A stretch of 64,000 nt of DNA from Whitmania pigra. Lineage: Eukaryota > Annelida > Clitellata > Hirudinida > Haemopidae. Position numbers and translations under genes: made by a program. The notes under the pieces are model-generated. The model saw nothing but the letters and a program-made list of their open reading frames with translations. It was not told the origin of the DNA and searched no databases. Where the stretch lies: NCBI GenBank assembly GCA_021613335.1, contig JAJTWR010000266.1:110001-174000 (forward strand), written 5' to 3'. Below are positions 25,345 through 38,102 of this stretch, one piece after another; positions within the stretch are counted from its first letter, which is position 1; each line of letters starts with the position of its first letter.

Positions 25345-27000
25345 ATTATTATATCTATCAACTTATATATGAGTTTTAATTTATTACCGCATATTTGTGA
25401 AATTAAAGTGACACATTATTGATGCAATGGAATAAGTCCCAAATGCCAATTTAGTGCGCTCATATAATTGCATCAATTTGAATTCATGCTATAGGGATGC
25501 ATCTGCGTCCATCAATCTTCATCACTTTTATTTTTTAAATTTATTATATATTGTTTGTTATTCATTAAAAACATTTATCCAAATGATTGTTAAATATTTA
25601 TTGCCCGTTTTATTCGACATAAAGTTATTGTGACTAATTTCCGACTTAAGCATTAAATATTAATATTAATATTAATATTGTTCAATAATCAATCTAATCT
25701 GAATATTGGATATATTTGAATACTTTGAACAGCACATGAAACATCCTTCACACTTTAGTCTATCGTCACTATTCAAATTGGACAACTATTGAAAGTTGAG
25801 TGACAAGCATGATGATGTATCAAAAGGTTTTGTCTTGTCTCCGCTGAAGTTAATGAAACCAGCCAAATGACCATCAACAAAGCAAACCATCAGCATCAGT
25901 GTCACCCCCGCCTTTATTTTCATCTTTTGTGATTTGCCATCACCATTGAATCTCGACCCACCTTCTGGTACTCAAAAAATCTCGGTATGTTGTACAGCAC
26001 GGAGAACACAACCACGGCCATGACGTGCTTCCTGCTGGCTGCCAAGTCACTTCCTGTTCCAGAGAAAGGTCTGCAGGCGGCCATGTAGCGGTTGAAGGAA
26101 ACCAGTACTGTTAGAAGAACAGCCCCCGTGTAGGGCATTTGGTACATCGGCCACAGGTACCTCACTGAGGAGTTGTGGGCAGCTTGATAGAACTGCGGGT
26201 TAAGATATTCGTTTTATTCATGACAATTTATCTTACAGAATTAATTTTTAAATTGAAAGCAACAGATTAAGCACCGAACAAATAATAAAAGAATACAGAT
26301 TTATTTGATTGGATTGTTGGAAAAATTATTTGTCTTGCTCCTAGCATAACAAACTTAATTATAAATAAATCAAAAATTCAAATAGCAAAACATTGAGGAA
26401 AGAAACGAGAGGTTCAATCAGTAGTAAACGAGAAAAGTCATATTCATAGAGAAGGGAGATGAGAGTGCTAGCTGAGACAATGCTATTACGTAGATTATTC
26501 GATTTGTGAAAAAATAATTGGTGTTGTCTATTACGCACCTTAGTTTAAATTTATGACCTCTAGTTGATGAGTAGTTTGCTAAATGAATATGGTTTTTTAT
26601 TGGGTTGTAATTGAATGCACTCTTGAATATATATTTGTCGAATGAAATAAAAAAAAAATAATAAAACAATTTCATCTACCGAGAGAGGTTGAAGTACATA
26701 GAGAGGTATGGCTGCCATGGACAGAAGAGCGTCGGCAACGGCAAGGGCGCTGAGTAGGAATGACGTCACGATAGTTTTATTATCTTTGTAGTATTTCGGA
26801 TCTTTGGTTCTGTTCAGGACGAGGTAGGACAAGAAGTTGCCGATAATTCCAAAGCAGCAAATTGGTCCTCCGATGACTGTGTACGAAGCCACGTCAAAAA
26901 CTGTGCATTCGCGGGTCATCGGTGACCACAATGTATCATCGGGTGGTCCTGACGTCAGAGGTGTGGTACGTGGATTTCCCAAGGGCGATGTCCAAGCCAT
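22368..27000 (-). CDS. Rhodopsin-class G protein-coupled receptor, FMRFamide-receptor-like
   Basis: Three exons on the minus strand keep phase 0 at both junctions: 27000-26680 (107 codons), 26192-25962 (77) and 23612-22368 (414 plus stop), 598 residues. Exon 1: N-terminus, TM1 with GNFLSYLVLNR, TM2 with SALAVADALL. Exon 2: TM3 ending NRYMAACRPF (DRY as NRY), TM4 with VVVFSVLYNIPRFFE. That last motif and the TM7 signature NSSANFAIYVLTSPRFR resemble peptide receptors of the FMRFamide-receptor type. Exon 3: TM5 (VIYCNVLYFLLVHGG), TM6 (VVVFTFIFCHTPAFV) and TM7, separated by an ICL3 of about 270 residues, far longer than usual. ATG at 27000 is the only methionine before the upstream in-frame stop. 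The ligand is unknown; the peptide-receptor assignment is an inference. N-glycosylation sites (NVT, NSS) occur in extracellular loop positions. Confidence 0.85.
24020..24082. repeat. (ATC)n microsatellite in GPCR intron
   Basis: About twenty CAT/ATC triplets with minor interruptions. Read directly. Confidence 0.9.
24898..25094. mobile_element. Possible small nonautonomous DNA transposon with poly-C tract
   Basis: The ends are loosely inverted: CAGGGACGTAAATT on the left, and CAGGAACGTCGTTTC as the reverse complement of the right end. There is an internal run of about 18 C. It is similar in style to the element at 39281. The flanking octamers do not match well, so no target duplication is proved. 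Confidence 0.4.
25195..25345. repeat. Retroelement-like tail motif followed by (TTA)n
   Basis: A GC-rich motif, CCTCTGACGCTATGCACATGG followed by CGCTTTATAAA, is followed directly by about 100 bases of TTA/TAT repeats. An inverted copy of the same motif occurs near 32485-32515. A conserved tail followed by a simple repeat is typical of SINE or LINE 3' ends. Confidence 0.6.
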
Positions 27001-29070
27001 GGTCGTTAAGCAATCTGTGGTATTCTGGTGCAAGAAGGGGAAAGGTGTAAAAAGTATTGGTGGAAGAAAATATAGCTTCCATGCTTAAATGAATATTTTA
27101 TAGAAAATACATCAGTTATCCTTTGAATTTAATAAACAAAATTTTAAAATTATTCTTGGTTAATCTATTACATCAAGCCACTTGAAATAAACAACAAATA
27201 AAGTAATGGATGAAAAGGAAATGAACAGAATAAAATAAAGTAAATAAAAAGATTTTATTGAAAAACGAAATTGAAAATATGAAAAATTGAATAAAACAAA
27301 AGATCGTTGATAAAAGCGATCAATACACACATTCTTTTATTATTTGTTTCTGGGATTTATATTTTCCATTTTCATTGCTAGATTTAGAAAACTAGGCATG
27401 CAATGATAAAATCGGTTTAAAATTCTAAAATTCAAAGTTTCACTCCATTCTATACAGGTGTAGATGCTTCAGGTCTCTAATTCCCAGAATCTACAATCGT
27501 AAAAATAGAAATTGCTCCCTCGCGATAAACCCCGAAAACGAAACGGAAATTTTTCATAATAATATTTATGACATAAAATTAAGATTAGTGAAGGACTTAG
27601 TAAACTTGGTTTGTCGAGGTAAATTAGACAAATAAAAGCCATAAGTGAGGAGCATTGTCACTGCACAATGGATGGACGTTCCGGGAATTGATCTGTCTCG
27701 TTTCAATTCATCCCGCTAAAATTACTTGTTTGTAGTGCTTCTTTCACTCGATGAATACTGATTGTATTTTTGTATCTTCCGCATTTATCTTTATAAACGT
27801 TTCGATTCTTCGTTTTCAAATGAAACTCAAACTGATCAACTATCGACTTCACTGGGGTTTTTAAAGATTTTAAGAAAGTTGTTGATCCGCGAATTAGGGA
27901 TTGATAATAAATTTCAAAACATTTTTGAATCGGTTGCAGGTGTGATGTTTGGAAACTTTTAAATCTCGTTCGGGTGTCTCGAGTTTAATTTCATTAACTT
28001 TGGGCGATAAAGTTAAAACAAAACCATCTCTTGAATAAAAAGCACTTGCAAGTGCTCAAACGACTGCAAATCTCCTCTAAAACATTTTTAAAACTTAAAT
28101 TTAAATTATTTAATAAATATAGAGCATTTTGAGCAAGCTTAAATTTTTTTCAAAAATTATTTATGCCAAAACTAAGATGTCTAAAGAGATAAGGGGACTT
28201 GAAGAGAATAATACACTTGCGCGTAGTGCAAAAAAAGAATGATCTATCTAAGAGTTCAGTAAACAAGTCCAAGGTTATCAGATGTGAGTGCGATGGATTT
28301 AGGAGTGAAAAAATTGGAAGGTTTCAAGGTGAGTAAAATTGGATGATTTAATGAGACAGAAGGAGCGTTGAAAGAACTCGAGAATAATTGACAAGAATTG
28401 AGAATGAATTTTTAAAAATGAAAAAGAAAGCCATACATCAGGCTGAATATCTATCGAAGCTACTCGTAAAGTGGGTTGGGCCTGAGATATGGAAATAAGG
28501 AAATAAGAGATGGAGAGTTGAAATGACCTGAAAAGAAGTCAAAGTTAAAATTGGTGAGAACGTTCAAGTAAAATGGAGTGAACGTAAATAATTTAGACAT
28601 CTTAATGGAATTATCTTGTCGTAAAAAGCGAAGCTTTCCGACAGGCATTTGTAAAGTCATTAGAGTGTACCACGGGGACAATAGACTTTGATTTTGTATT
28701 CAATAATTTCTTATTCTCACAAACCTGATGACTAACTTCAATCTAAAAAATAGCAACACATCACGGACCCTAGTAACATTGTCAGAACATCCTTCAATAG
28801 CAAATCCGACACGGCTAATAATAATATCAACCTCAAAAAATTTTCATAATTTCCAACAAAACAAAATAATTTTCAAAACCAATTTTCTAGTGATATCGGT
28901 TTCCGGAAAAACTTACTTTGTTTTTATTATAATTTCCTGAAATTCTTGTAGTCCCGCAGAAACAAATAAGTCATTCAGTTTGCACTGGTGTCCATCAGTG
29001 TCCATCTCATCTGTACCTTTAATGGTCTCACAAAGAAGACTTCAAGACCTTCAGAAGTGTACGATTGCCA

Positions 29071-29138
29071 TTAGTTCAACCATGGAATTCTAGATGTAGC
29101 ATGGTTCAACCATGGAATTCTAAATGCAGCATGGTTCA
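29071..29138. repeat. 30-bp tandem repeat, just over two copies
   Basis: TTCAACCATGGAATTCTA followed by a 12-base variable tail ending GCATGG, twice, then the start of a third copy. Confidence 0.8.
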
Positions 29139-32100
29139 ACGTTGGCCATTTCTAATCGGCCATCGGCGTTCAATCCATCAAGGGTTCCTTATTCCATCGG
29201 TTGCAATCAAGTAATTTTTTTAATGCGTATGTTGTTAACCTTTTAAGTATGAAGAATTAAAACAATCTGCAAAAACTACATTTCTTAATGTTATTGTTAT
29301 TAATATTTTTATTTTTAGTATTTTACAAGTAATATAATTTTTAAATTTCTAAGCAGAAAAGTCATTTTTCCAATCGCTCCAAAACTTTCCTCTAATTTGG
29401 AAAATTTTTCGCAACAATGTAATTAATTTTTAACTTTAAAACATCTACACGACAATATGATTTCATTATCGTGGCACAAAAATTAAATAATAGCGTAGTA
29501 TTTTATTATGGATGATTTTGAAAAATAACATAATTTATTATGTCGTTATAATTTATTTGTACTTATTATTATTATTATTATTAAAATAATTAAAATTGTC
29601 TATATATTAACGTTGATGTGATTATAATTATAATAGCAGAATCGCTATCACTGTTAATGTTAACGGCTATCAAGACAAAATAAGCCCCAAAATTATTTTA
29701 TTACGCTTATTACTTATTTTCTTACATTTTTTTAATAATAATTATTTAGTTTTATTTTAAAAAAATGAAATCTAAAAATTTGAAAGCGAATCATCATGTA
29801 ATTTTAGCATAAATAAAAACTTGAAATTTTAATTTTATTTGAAGTACTTATCAAATAAAAATCACTCATTAATGAAACATGATTCTGCACATATTTTCAA
29901 GAACACGGCCCCTAAAAAATATCCAAGAACTTTTGACAACTTTCCTTCACGTCAATATTCACGAGGAAAACACAAATCTACTCGAAACATCTTCAGGACG
30001 TTTTCTAATTTGCCTCGACGATTTTTAACGCACACCGCATTTGTATGTGAGACGCACTTTGCCGACCCTAAAGAATTTCATTTCGAAAGAATATCGGGTC
30101 CATCATGAAATATGTGGAAATATTTAAAAACTAGGAATGTAATAGAGAACGGAAATTATTCAATGGGGTAGTAGAAATTAGGGGAACATCTTCTGATGTT
30201 ATTTCAGAACTTCATATTGAATTTATAAAAATCGTTTTAATTTGAAACGAATTTAGTTTCGTACGGACAAGAATTACTAAGAATTGACAGTCTGAAACCG
30301 CGATGACGAATTCATGAAGATGTCGCAATTCTTCATCTGCGGAATAATTTCGCGCCACATGTTCTTCTAAATTATGAAATATTTTAATTTAAACATATTT
30401 ACGCGGGTTTTGAATAATTTCTAAAATAATTAAAGTTACTAAAAATGACTGAAAAATGAATTATTAATTAACTTGAGAAATGAAAGCATTAAAAATGCAT
30501 GTAAAATATTTTTTGGCGAAACAATATTCGATTTACACTAAAATTTTCTTCTATCGTTTCTCACCTGTTAAAACGTAGTCTGGAATAACAACCTATTAAC
30601 TCTATACTGTTATAATTAGAGCAACTGAGTTTAAACTTCGGTAATAATTTATATGAAGATATACATAAAAATATTTTGACTCTCATAATGATAATTATTT
30701 TCACCAAACGACAAAACAAAAACACAATAAAATTTAATAACTAACTTGATGAATAATAATTATAACTAATAATAATAATTAATAATATTAATGGCTGTTA
30801 TCTTAACTGTCATCTGTTGCACGACGACGCTTGCACGACCATTAAGACATCGGAAGATAGGCAGACCGCACAAGTTACCTTCGAATCTACTACTTATACC
30901 TTCTCTGATCGTAGTAAGAGAATTGCACGCGGAGTGATGAATGGTGATGAGAAAATGGACTACCATTTCTTGCCCGTTCTGTGGATGTCAGTTGATAACT
31001 TGAACCCGCACTAATAATTCAACCACGGGACGTTCCAGAGCCTAAACAAATTGTTTTAAGACACCCTGGCCTTGACATCATTTTATAAATACAATGGAGA
31101 GAATATTGAATAAATAAATATAATAATGCAATAATTATTGTACCGTATTAAAACAAAAATTAATTAATAAGTTATTATTGCTTATCATCTAAGTTAATAG
31201 ATGTGTCAAATTTTTAATGTCATCCTGTATTTGTAAGGTTATCCTGTATTCTGTAATATATTTATGATGGTTAAGACTTGTGCTTTTCTACCACCATCCT
31301 ATTATAACAAGCCTTTAGGCAATTGTGCATTAGTAAAGCTCCTCCTAATCATTTAAGTACTCCAAAGAAGATTTCAGCCGTTAACGCCATTCCAATTCTG
31401 CTGGAGGATAATGCAACAAGGTGACAAGTGTTGCAAAGTGAACAAGCAACAAATGCGCTTCTCAAGCCATTTCAGTAATCCAGCTCTGGATCAGTTTTTT
31501 CAAAACTTTAAACAGACAATCGGTATTTCCTTCATTTGATTGACATCATTAAATAAACTGTACGTGCACCCTTTAATTATTAAAGCTAGGAAGAATTTGT
31601 CTTGCATTTATTAAGTGATATTTCATAAATAATTCAAGCATTTATTAAGAAACATTCTTAGGGCAATCAAAGTCTTCGGTAGAATAGGTTAAAGATATAT
31701 GCCACAAAAGAGCCACTCATCTTTATATATGCAGAAATATCAGAATTTGCACTTAGGATGTGTCTCACAAAGCTTTGCATATAAGTAAATTGATTAATGT
31801 AAATTAAATTAAATTTTAAAAAAATTAAATAAATTGCAGCCATTTCTGTTTATATTATGTTCAGAAATCAATGGTACATTTAATTATATTTTATAATTTT
31901 CAATAACGAAACATGCTCAAGAATTGCAAAATGCGTAATGATGCTGTAGAATAAAATGAAGCCAGTATAATAATGTAAACAAAACTAAATTAATCGAATA
32001 AAAATTTCATATTAACTAAATACATAATATTTCATGTTAACTAAAAATTCATATTAACTAAATTCATAAAACAGTGTTTTTGGGTTGCATGTACATCTCG

Positions 32101-32482
32101 AGGTCAGATTTCTTCTTTGGAAAATGAAATTTCACATCTGTATTGTAGGGCTGCATTTATCAGATGAAATTCATTCAGTAATATGTCATGGCTTGATTTA
32201 ATATTAATAATATTATTAATTAAGGTAATATTTATTATAAGTACTACAAATTGTATTTGAATACTAATCACCATTTATATTGAAAGCCAAAAAATGACCA
32301 AAATCCAAACAATTCAAAATTCCATTTGCATCAAATATTATTCATCACCACCACTAAATATAACTTCTCTCTAAAACTCATTTTTGAGACTGTCACCTTA
32401 TAAAATGATCTAATATTGTGATAGGATTTTTGTGATAATGATGATGATGGCAGAAAATGTAAGATGACATTAATGTAACTTC

Positions 32483-32545
32483 ATTTATATAGCGCCATAT
32501 GCATAGCGTCAGAGGCGCTTCTTGTAACCATTTATATAGCGCTCC
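32483..32545. repeat. Dispersed repeat motif, inverted relative to 25.2 kb copy
   Basis: ATTTATATAGCGCCATATGC followed by ATAGCGTCAGAGGCGCTT is the reverse complement of the motif at 25203-25240, with a second ATTTATATAGCGC copy right after. Suggests two insertions of one family. Confidence 0.6.
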
Positions 32546-33846
32546 TTCCCTTCAAATTATGAAGCAGGAATGTATTTTGCTCAAGTCATTTTACTGATGT
32601 CTCAATGATTTCAATTCCATCCTCAACACATTACTATTGTTGCCATTTTTACTACCTTAGGACAATGCCACCCATATTCTTGTGATGTTGTCATGATGTG
32701 AGGATATCTTTCCTTTGGTACCATGTCACATCTCTTGAAGAGCTCTTCATAACATCCTATGGAAAAAGTTTCACTTAGATCAACCATTTATGGTTTTGAT
32801 TGCATTAATGTTTGATTTCATTAAAAAAGTGAATTTAATAAGATTACTAATTCTTTACTTTGCCATATCCGGAAAAACTTACTTAAATCCGGACTTTCAT
32901 CTTCAGCGAAAGCCGTTGGCTTGTCAGATATGTGCTGGACTTTATTAAAATTAAAAAGGAAGTACTTTTGATTAATCTGATTTATGTCAAATTTCCGAAA
33001 TAAATCCCGGCATACGTAAATCAAATTTTAAAATGCCTCGATTTCCCAAAGTCGTAGAACTCTTAAGCGCTTACCCGGCTTAAAATGGTTCAAGCAAAAG
33101 TTGGTATATAGCTTTTGATGCTTGTTTTCCATCTCAATCATGTCTACAAGAAAAGCATTTTTTTCGACGGGTGTCAGTCGGTTCAAACCTTTTGAAAACA
33201 TGGTCGAACCTCTTCCTCGATTTTATTTAAAATTAACTTTTGATGTCAAATATAAAACACCCAATAATTAATATACTGAGTAAATTAACCACCGAGAATC
33301 TAGATTCAACAAAACACCAATCGTCATGGTAACAAGTAAGTAATGCGCTTTTTAATAGTTTGTTTTGGCAAATATTTAAATCTTACTAAAACAAAATATA
33401 AGTTAAATTTACTAAACAATAATAATTGTGCCAAATATAAAAATTAAGAACCTTAAATATGCAGGTTGGCTGAATGAGTTGCTCTCCTGAATACATCGTT
33501 AATGACTAAAGTCGAGATCAGTGTTGCAATTAGACTTTTTGAAAAAAGCCCAGACAGCCTATTTAAAAAAAAAACAAAAAACCCAGCCAGACACTGATCA
33601 CGTGTTCGAAACTCAGCCAGCATTACTACTACATGAGCCTTCGGGAAGTACCGCTATACAAGAAGTGGTAAAAGTGAACCATAAATACATTTAATATGAA
33701 AGGAATTTTTAGATGAAACCAAGATTGATAAAATAGTGATCATTAAATAGGCCAGTAAAGGCCAAAACCCTACTCTTTCTCAATCTTGCAAGGCTTTTCC
33801 AAAAGAAATGTTAAAAATTCCCACTTTCGATATTTGCATTTCAATA

Positions 33847-33852
33847 TTTATT
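33847..33852 (-). terminator. Polyadenylation signal of DPH1
   Basis: AATAAA on the minus strand, about 86-91 bases after the DPH1 stop codon. Assigned by position. Confidence 0.5.
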
Positions 33853-33937
33853 TTTTCAAATCTTAACTATGATTGCGCGGCAATCATCATCTTTGCTGTC
33901 GAAAAGCATTACCCGAGAAATAGCAGAAATAAAATGT

Positions 33938-36637
33938 TTAGGCGCAATTGTCGCATCCTCCGTTGCACTCTGCTTTTGTTGACTTTTTTGGCTTGAAATT
34001 CGGGGTCCAGTTTCCGAGGCTTTCATTGGAGTAGAAGTCCATTGGATAAGTGTTTTGATAATCTATCTCCCTCAGCATGACGTGTGCCTTTAAGTTGTTT
34101 ATATCAGACATCATTTTCACAATTTATTGCTATTATCATTTTATAAGAACGCATGCTCGGTAAAACTGCCGAAGCTGCCTTTATTAATAATCATACACAA
34201 GTTACATTACCAAATTGAGTTAAATTCAAGTAAATAAACTGTTATTTAATGGTACCATCTTGAATAATAATAAAAGATGCTTTGGAATAATTACCCTCAT
34301 AATTATAAAATAAGCAAAAATGCAAAATAAAAATATTTGCATCAATCATAAAGAAGGTAACTCGAACAAACCTCATAAGGGGTAAGTAATGGTTTCTTAA
34401 AAAACATCCCCCAATCGATAGATAGTCTTGGACAAGCTATCTGCACCCACCTTTTGAAAATATTTAAAATTTGTAATGATTTTTCCATAATTAATGCTAA
34501 ACTCGAGTTAGATGACTGCAATATTTGACAAAACAGCAACTAACTGCTTATAATAATATACTATAAAAATTCTCATTTTTCAAAGAAACGTTCCTAATTT
34601 GGGAGCCATGGTCAAATACGGCTTCCTTTAATTATGTTAGTGGCTAAACAAAACAATGTTTTGAGCATGAAAGGCAAGAAGGGCAAATAAAGAATCTCTT
34701 CAGTGATTAAAAGCCTTTAACCACGAAAATCAGATTGAATCCAGGTTCAAAGATTTGTATAATTAGATTATATCATAAATAAAATCGATTTTAAAGTTAT
34801 ATTTTAAAAAGTATTCTTGTTACTCACGCTTCAATGCTGTCAAAAAGCTTCAGTTTGTCAGGAAACAATTCTGACATAAGAAACACAACCACTTCTTTGC
34901 CCTTTTCTTTCAACTTATTTCTTACATTCTGATTGATTTATTTGTTATTTTAAATAATTTTTATATTTATTTGTTCTAATGTGTATATCAAATTCTGGCC
35001 ACTGAATGCGTTAGATCATTAAGCAAGGTAAGAGGGTCATTTGGCAACAAGTAATGTTGTAACGAAAGGTTGCCGGCCACTCGACCTACCTCGACAACCA
35101 CGGGGGAACCCTGTCTCCCAAGCGTGCCCATAACAACTCCAAAAGTGCGGGCATCTTTGGCCCTGTCGATCTCCCTTGTCCTGTTAGTGTGGAGCAGTTC
35201 TGTGTCGTATCTCTCTCTAGAGAAGACCTTACTGTAAGGATCGTACCTGTAAGGTATATATTACTATGTATATATTAGTATTGATGATTGATCTTAGATT
35301 GAGACATATGTACGTTTAATGAATACTAATAACAAGCAAGGCTTGAAGTAACAAAAAATGCAAACCTGTAAGCAGGAAGATCGGGGTTATGTATCATTAT
35401 TGACTCGATGTGGAATCGTCCATCTCCAAGGTAACTAGTTGTGAAAATAATCATTCGTACATTTATTAATTTGCTAAAAATGTAATCATTCTCTTCGACA
35501 TGCTCACATGATAGCATCAACATCTGCCTTCAGTTTTGGGGAAGTGCAACCAAGGATCTCCCCAGGTGAGAGAGGCTTGCACTGAGGTATGAGAACTTTG
35601 AAATGTTCCTCCAAGTCTTTACAAACAGCCTGGAGTTGGTAATATTTAACTATTAAACTAAAGAATTTTTACAGTAAAATTTTAAATTTTGAGCATCTAT
35701 CAGTTGCAAACTCACATTACTTATTCGTATAAAACAGTCAACGTTACTTCTAGAAATATGGCTTACCTGAAGGGTGGTGACAAATTGGACAGTGCTAACA
35801 AGTGCAAGCCTTGTTCCCTTTTTGAAGTTGAAGAATAGGGTCTCGACAAAATGCAAAGAATCAATTTTGATGTCCACAAAGATATAAAGCACCTGAATTC
35901 CACTAGTTGTCGTGATGGGCACTGTCGTCACAATAAAGTAACTGTTTAAACTTATTACTATTGTTGCTAAACTGCTAAATGTCGCATAACATTCCAACTC
36001 ATTTGATGATAATAATAATATTTATGTTTATTTATAAGGCACCGTAAGGGCCAGAGTTCCGTTTAATATTATCAAATGTTGCACCTAGGCAGCTGTGTCC
36101 GTAGTGAACCAGCAACTGAGCGCCGAGAGCTCGAGCAGTGAAGTCGTCGATGCAGCAGGCTCCGTAGGTCACGTCGCCGAGAATCATAACCTCGGCTCCG
36201 GTGAAACTGTTAATAAAAGTCAACATTAGCAATGTATCTGTCATTTTTGCCAACAATTAAGCATAAACTTTTAATAACTTACTTTTCAATTATATCAGCA
36301 ATTGTGTTTGCAAAGATCAACAAGCCTTCGGGAAACTGTAGGGCCACTAAAATTTTTAGAATTGTAATTTAGATTTTGTGAGATACAAAACAATATATAA
36401 TGTATATATCTTATACTATATCATCAATGTGGCATAATAAATTTTTTGTATATCAATTCAGTTAATGATTATCTACAAGTTTTCTATTTTTTGGGGCTCT
36501 ATTAAAAGTTTAAATCTTAGCTGCTCACATGAGATTCTATCGTATTAAAATTGACTGTATGGATAAGCCATACAATAGTATAGTTATAAGTTAAAAATTT
36601 AGCTAAATAAACTAAATTTCACACAACAAACCAGCAA

Positions 36638-36683
<46 letters not shown>

Positions 36684-37255
36684 ATTAATGTTTTCTTTTC
36701 GTTTGTGTTGCTAATAACTGAAAGGGCACCTTTGGTCATATTATGTGACTTTATTCTCCATAGTGTCTTGTGGATCTCAAAGTTGTAATTGGAGGGGAGC
36801 TTGAAGTTTAAAAACTTATTTTGGGAATTGTTGCAAGAAATGGATTAAATTCAATTTAACACAAAAAAATGATATCAATGTTAAATTTTAAAAAGTTGTA
36901 AAAACTTTTGTTTTTAAAAAAAATTTTGGCAATAATATAATAATAATGATAAGACAATAATTCAACAAAAATTGGTATCATCACCTTATTAATTGCATTT
37001 TGCAACACAGGATCATCAAGCAGTTCTTTTGGTATCTGGTTCGCTACTCGTCTTGCTATGTTAGTTCATGGCAAGATTAGGCATGTAATTCACTACATAA
37101 CCATTATAATTTACAAGCAATTGTTACAATAAAATAATTAATGGATCCAAAGTACAAAGTATTTATAAAACTTAAATAAAATTTTGTAGGGAATTCGAAC
37201 CTGCTGGCGCTTTTGTAGTGGAACTTTTCTTAATCGGCACTATCTCACTAGACAT
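33938..37255 (-). CDS. DPH1: DPH1, diphthamide biosynthesis 3-amino-3-carboxypropyl transferase subunit
   Basis: Complete DPH1. With DPH2 it transfers the 3-amino-3-carboxypropyl group of S-adenosylmethionine to a histidine of elongation factor 2, using an Fe-S cluster (family knowledge). Twelve minus-strand exons keep phase and give 404 residues: 37255-37201, 37055-36985, 36799-36730, 36346-36283, 36206-36085, 35921-35767, 35629-35508, 35434-35366, 35246-35090, 34928-34828, 34450-34372 and 34087-33938. Motifs: [115 protein letters not shown] and [10 protein letters not shown]. The three family cluster cysteines are visible in the TYGACC, GCTSP and ACPRLS contexts. The tail is short and Cys-containing (CNGGCDNCA). 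A minus-strand AATAAA (TTTATT at 33847) lies about 90 bases past the stop. The gene diverges from the polycystin gene at 38.1 kb. Confidence 0.97.
36641..36681. repeat. (TTA)n microsatellite in DPH1 intron
   Basis: About thirteen ATT/TTA triplets. Read directly. Confidence 0.9.
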
Positions 37256-37439
37256 TACCTTAACTGTATGAATTATCTTAACTTCAAACAAATTGCGTGT
37301 ATTGCCTCAATAATTAATTTATTATCGCTCAAATGTTTGTAAATAAACCTTGCGAGTTGTAGAGCCGTAAAAAAAAATCGTAAATCGTAATTTTAATGAA
37401 AATTGTCTTAAAAACATTAGTTTGCAATAAGGTTTTTGC

Positions 37440-37740
37440 GTGTATTAAAATTATTGCATTCAAGTATGGAATCCCCACTTGAAAAGAAAAGCTTCAAGAA
37501 TGAGTAAGGGTCTAGGAAATTTGATTTATGAAGACATATTAAGAAGATCAAAACCTACAAATTTAGATATTTGGAAAAGTAGGGATGACCTCACAGAAAC
37601 GTTTAAGATTTTAACAGGAATAGATAATTTAAAAACTGAACATTTTGTCACCAGAAACAGTTTCACACGAAGACATGGATATAAGATATACAGGAAGGTA
37701 ACGGGTTCTCTAAAAAAGCTTTGGGAATAAGCTTGATCAG
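37440..37740 (+). mobile_element. LINE reverse-transcriptase C-terminal remnant
   Basis: Plus-strand reading has a C-IQVWNP start, then SKGLGNLIYEDILRRSKPT, DLTETFKILTGI and the RRHGYKIYRK tail. These correspond to the post-catalytic end of Jockey/CR1-type reverse transcriptases (VQRRATKMIKGL, LETFKILTG, RGHSYKL). The palm is missing, and a deletion appears to fuse the CIQVW segment to SKGLGN. It sits in the roughly 850-base spacer between the divergent DPH1 and polycystin starts. The same family occurs at 39.0-39.9 and 55.9-56.7 kb. Confidence 0.8.
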
Positions 37741-38102
37741 GGGACGCTTTTTTCAGGTTCTGAAGAACTATTTAAAATAGTTTATAATAGATTATCGAAA
37801 GATTATTCGGATATTTATTAAAAATTAAACAACTATAAATAAAATGTGTTTAGTGTTGGTCAATTACTCTAATCTTTATTCATCGTTTTAGATGGAGAGG
37901 AATTACTAATGCGAATAATAACATATCAATGTTAATTGGTAAAAGTATGTTCTACCTAGTTCATGGATCAATGTTTTATTTATTTTGTCTGATTTTGTAG
38001 AGAGTGATCGTTTAAATAATTGTTTCAGAATATTTCTATGATCTGAAATTCGTTAGTGACGTTAAAGTGTTTTTCGTTTTTTTTTGTACAAAAGATTTCA
38101 AA

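Larger units (their letters stand above)
27001..33937. other. Gene-poor AT-rich region
   Basis: Nearly 7 kb between the 5' end of the GPCR gene and the 3' end of DPH1. I find no exon with family resemblance or convincing splice structure. Short open frames (for example 27762-27962, 28728-28940, 29839-30108 and 30817-31014) have no recognisable domain and AT-driven composition. The GPCR promoter and any 5' untranslated exon should lie near the 27-kb end. A 30-bp tandem repeat (29071) and a dispersed-repeat motif (32483) are listed separately. Confidence 0.55.

Noticed and set aside
29839..30108. Basic 89-residue frame in the gene-poor region
   Set aside because: No ATG at the frame start, no domain or signal peptide; likely chance.
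30766..31014. Overlapping short frames on both strands
   Set aside because: No recognisable domain, splice structure or neighbouring exons.
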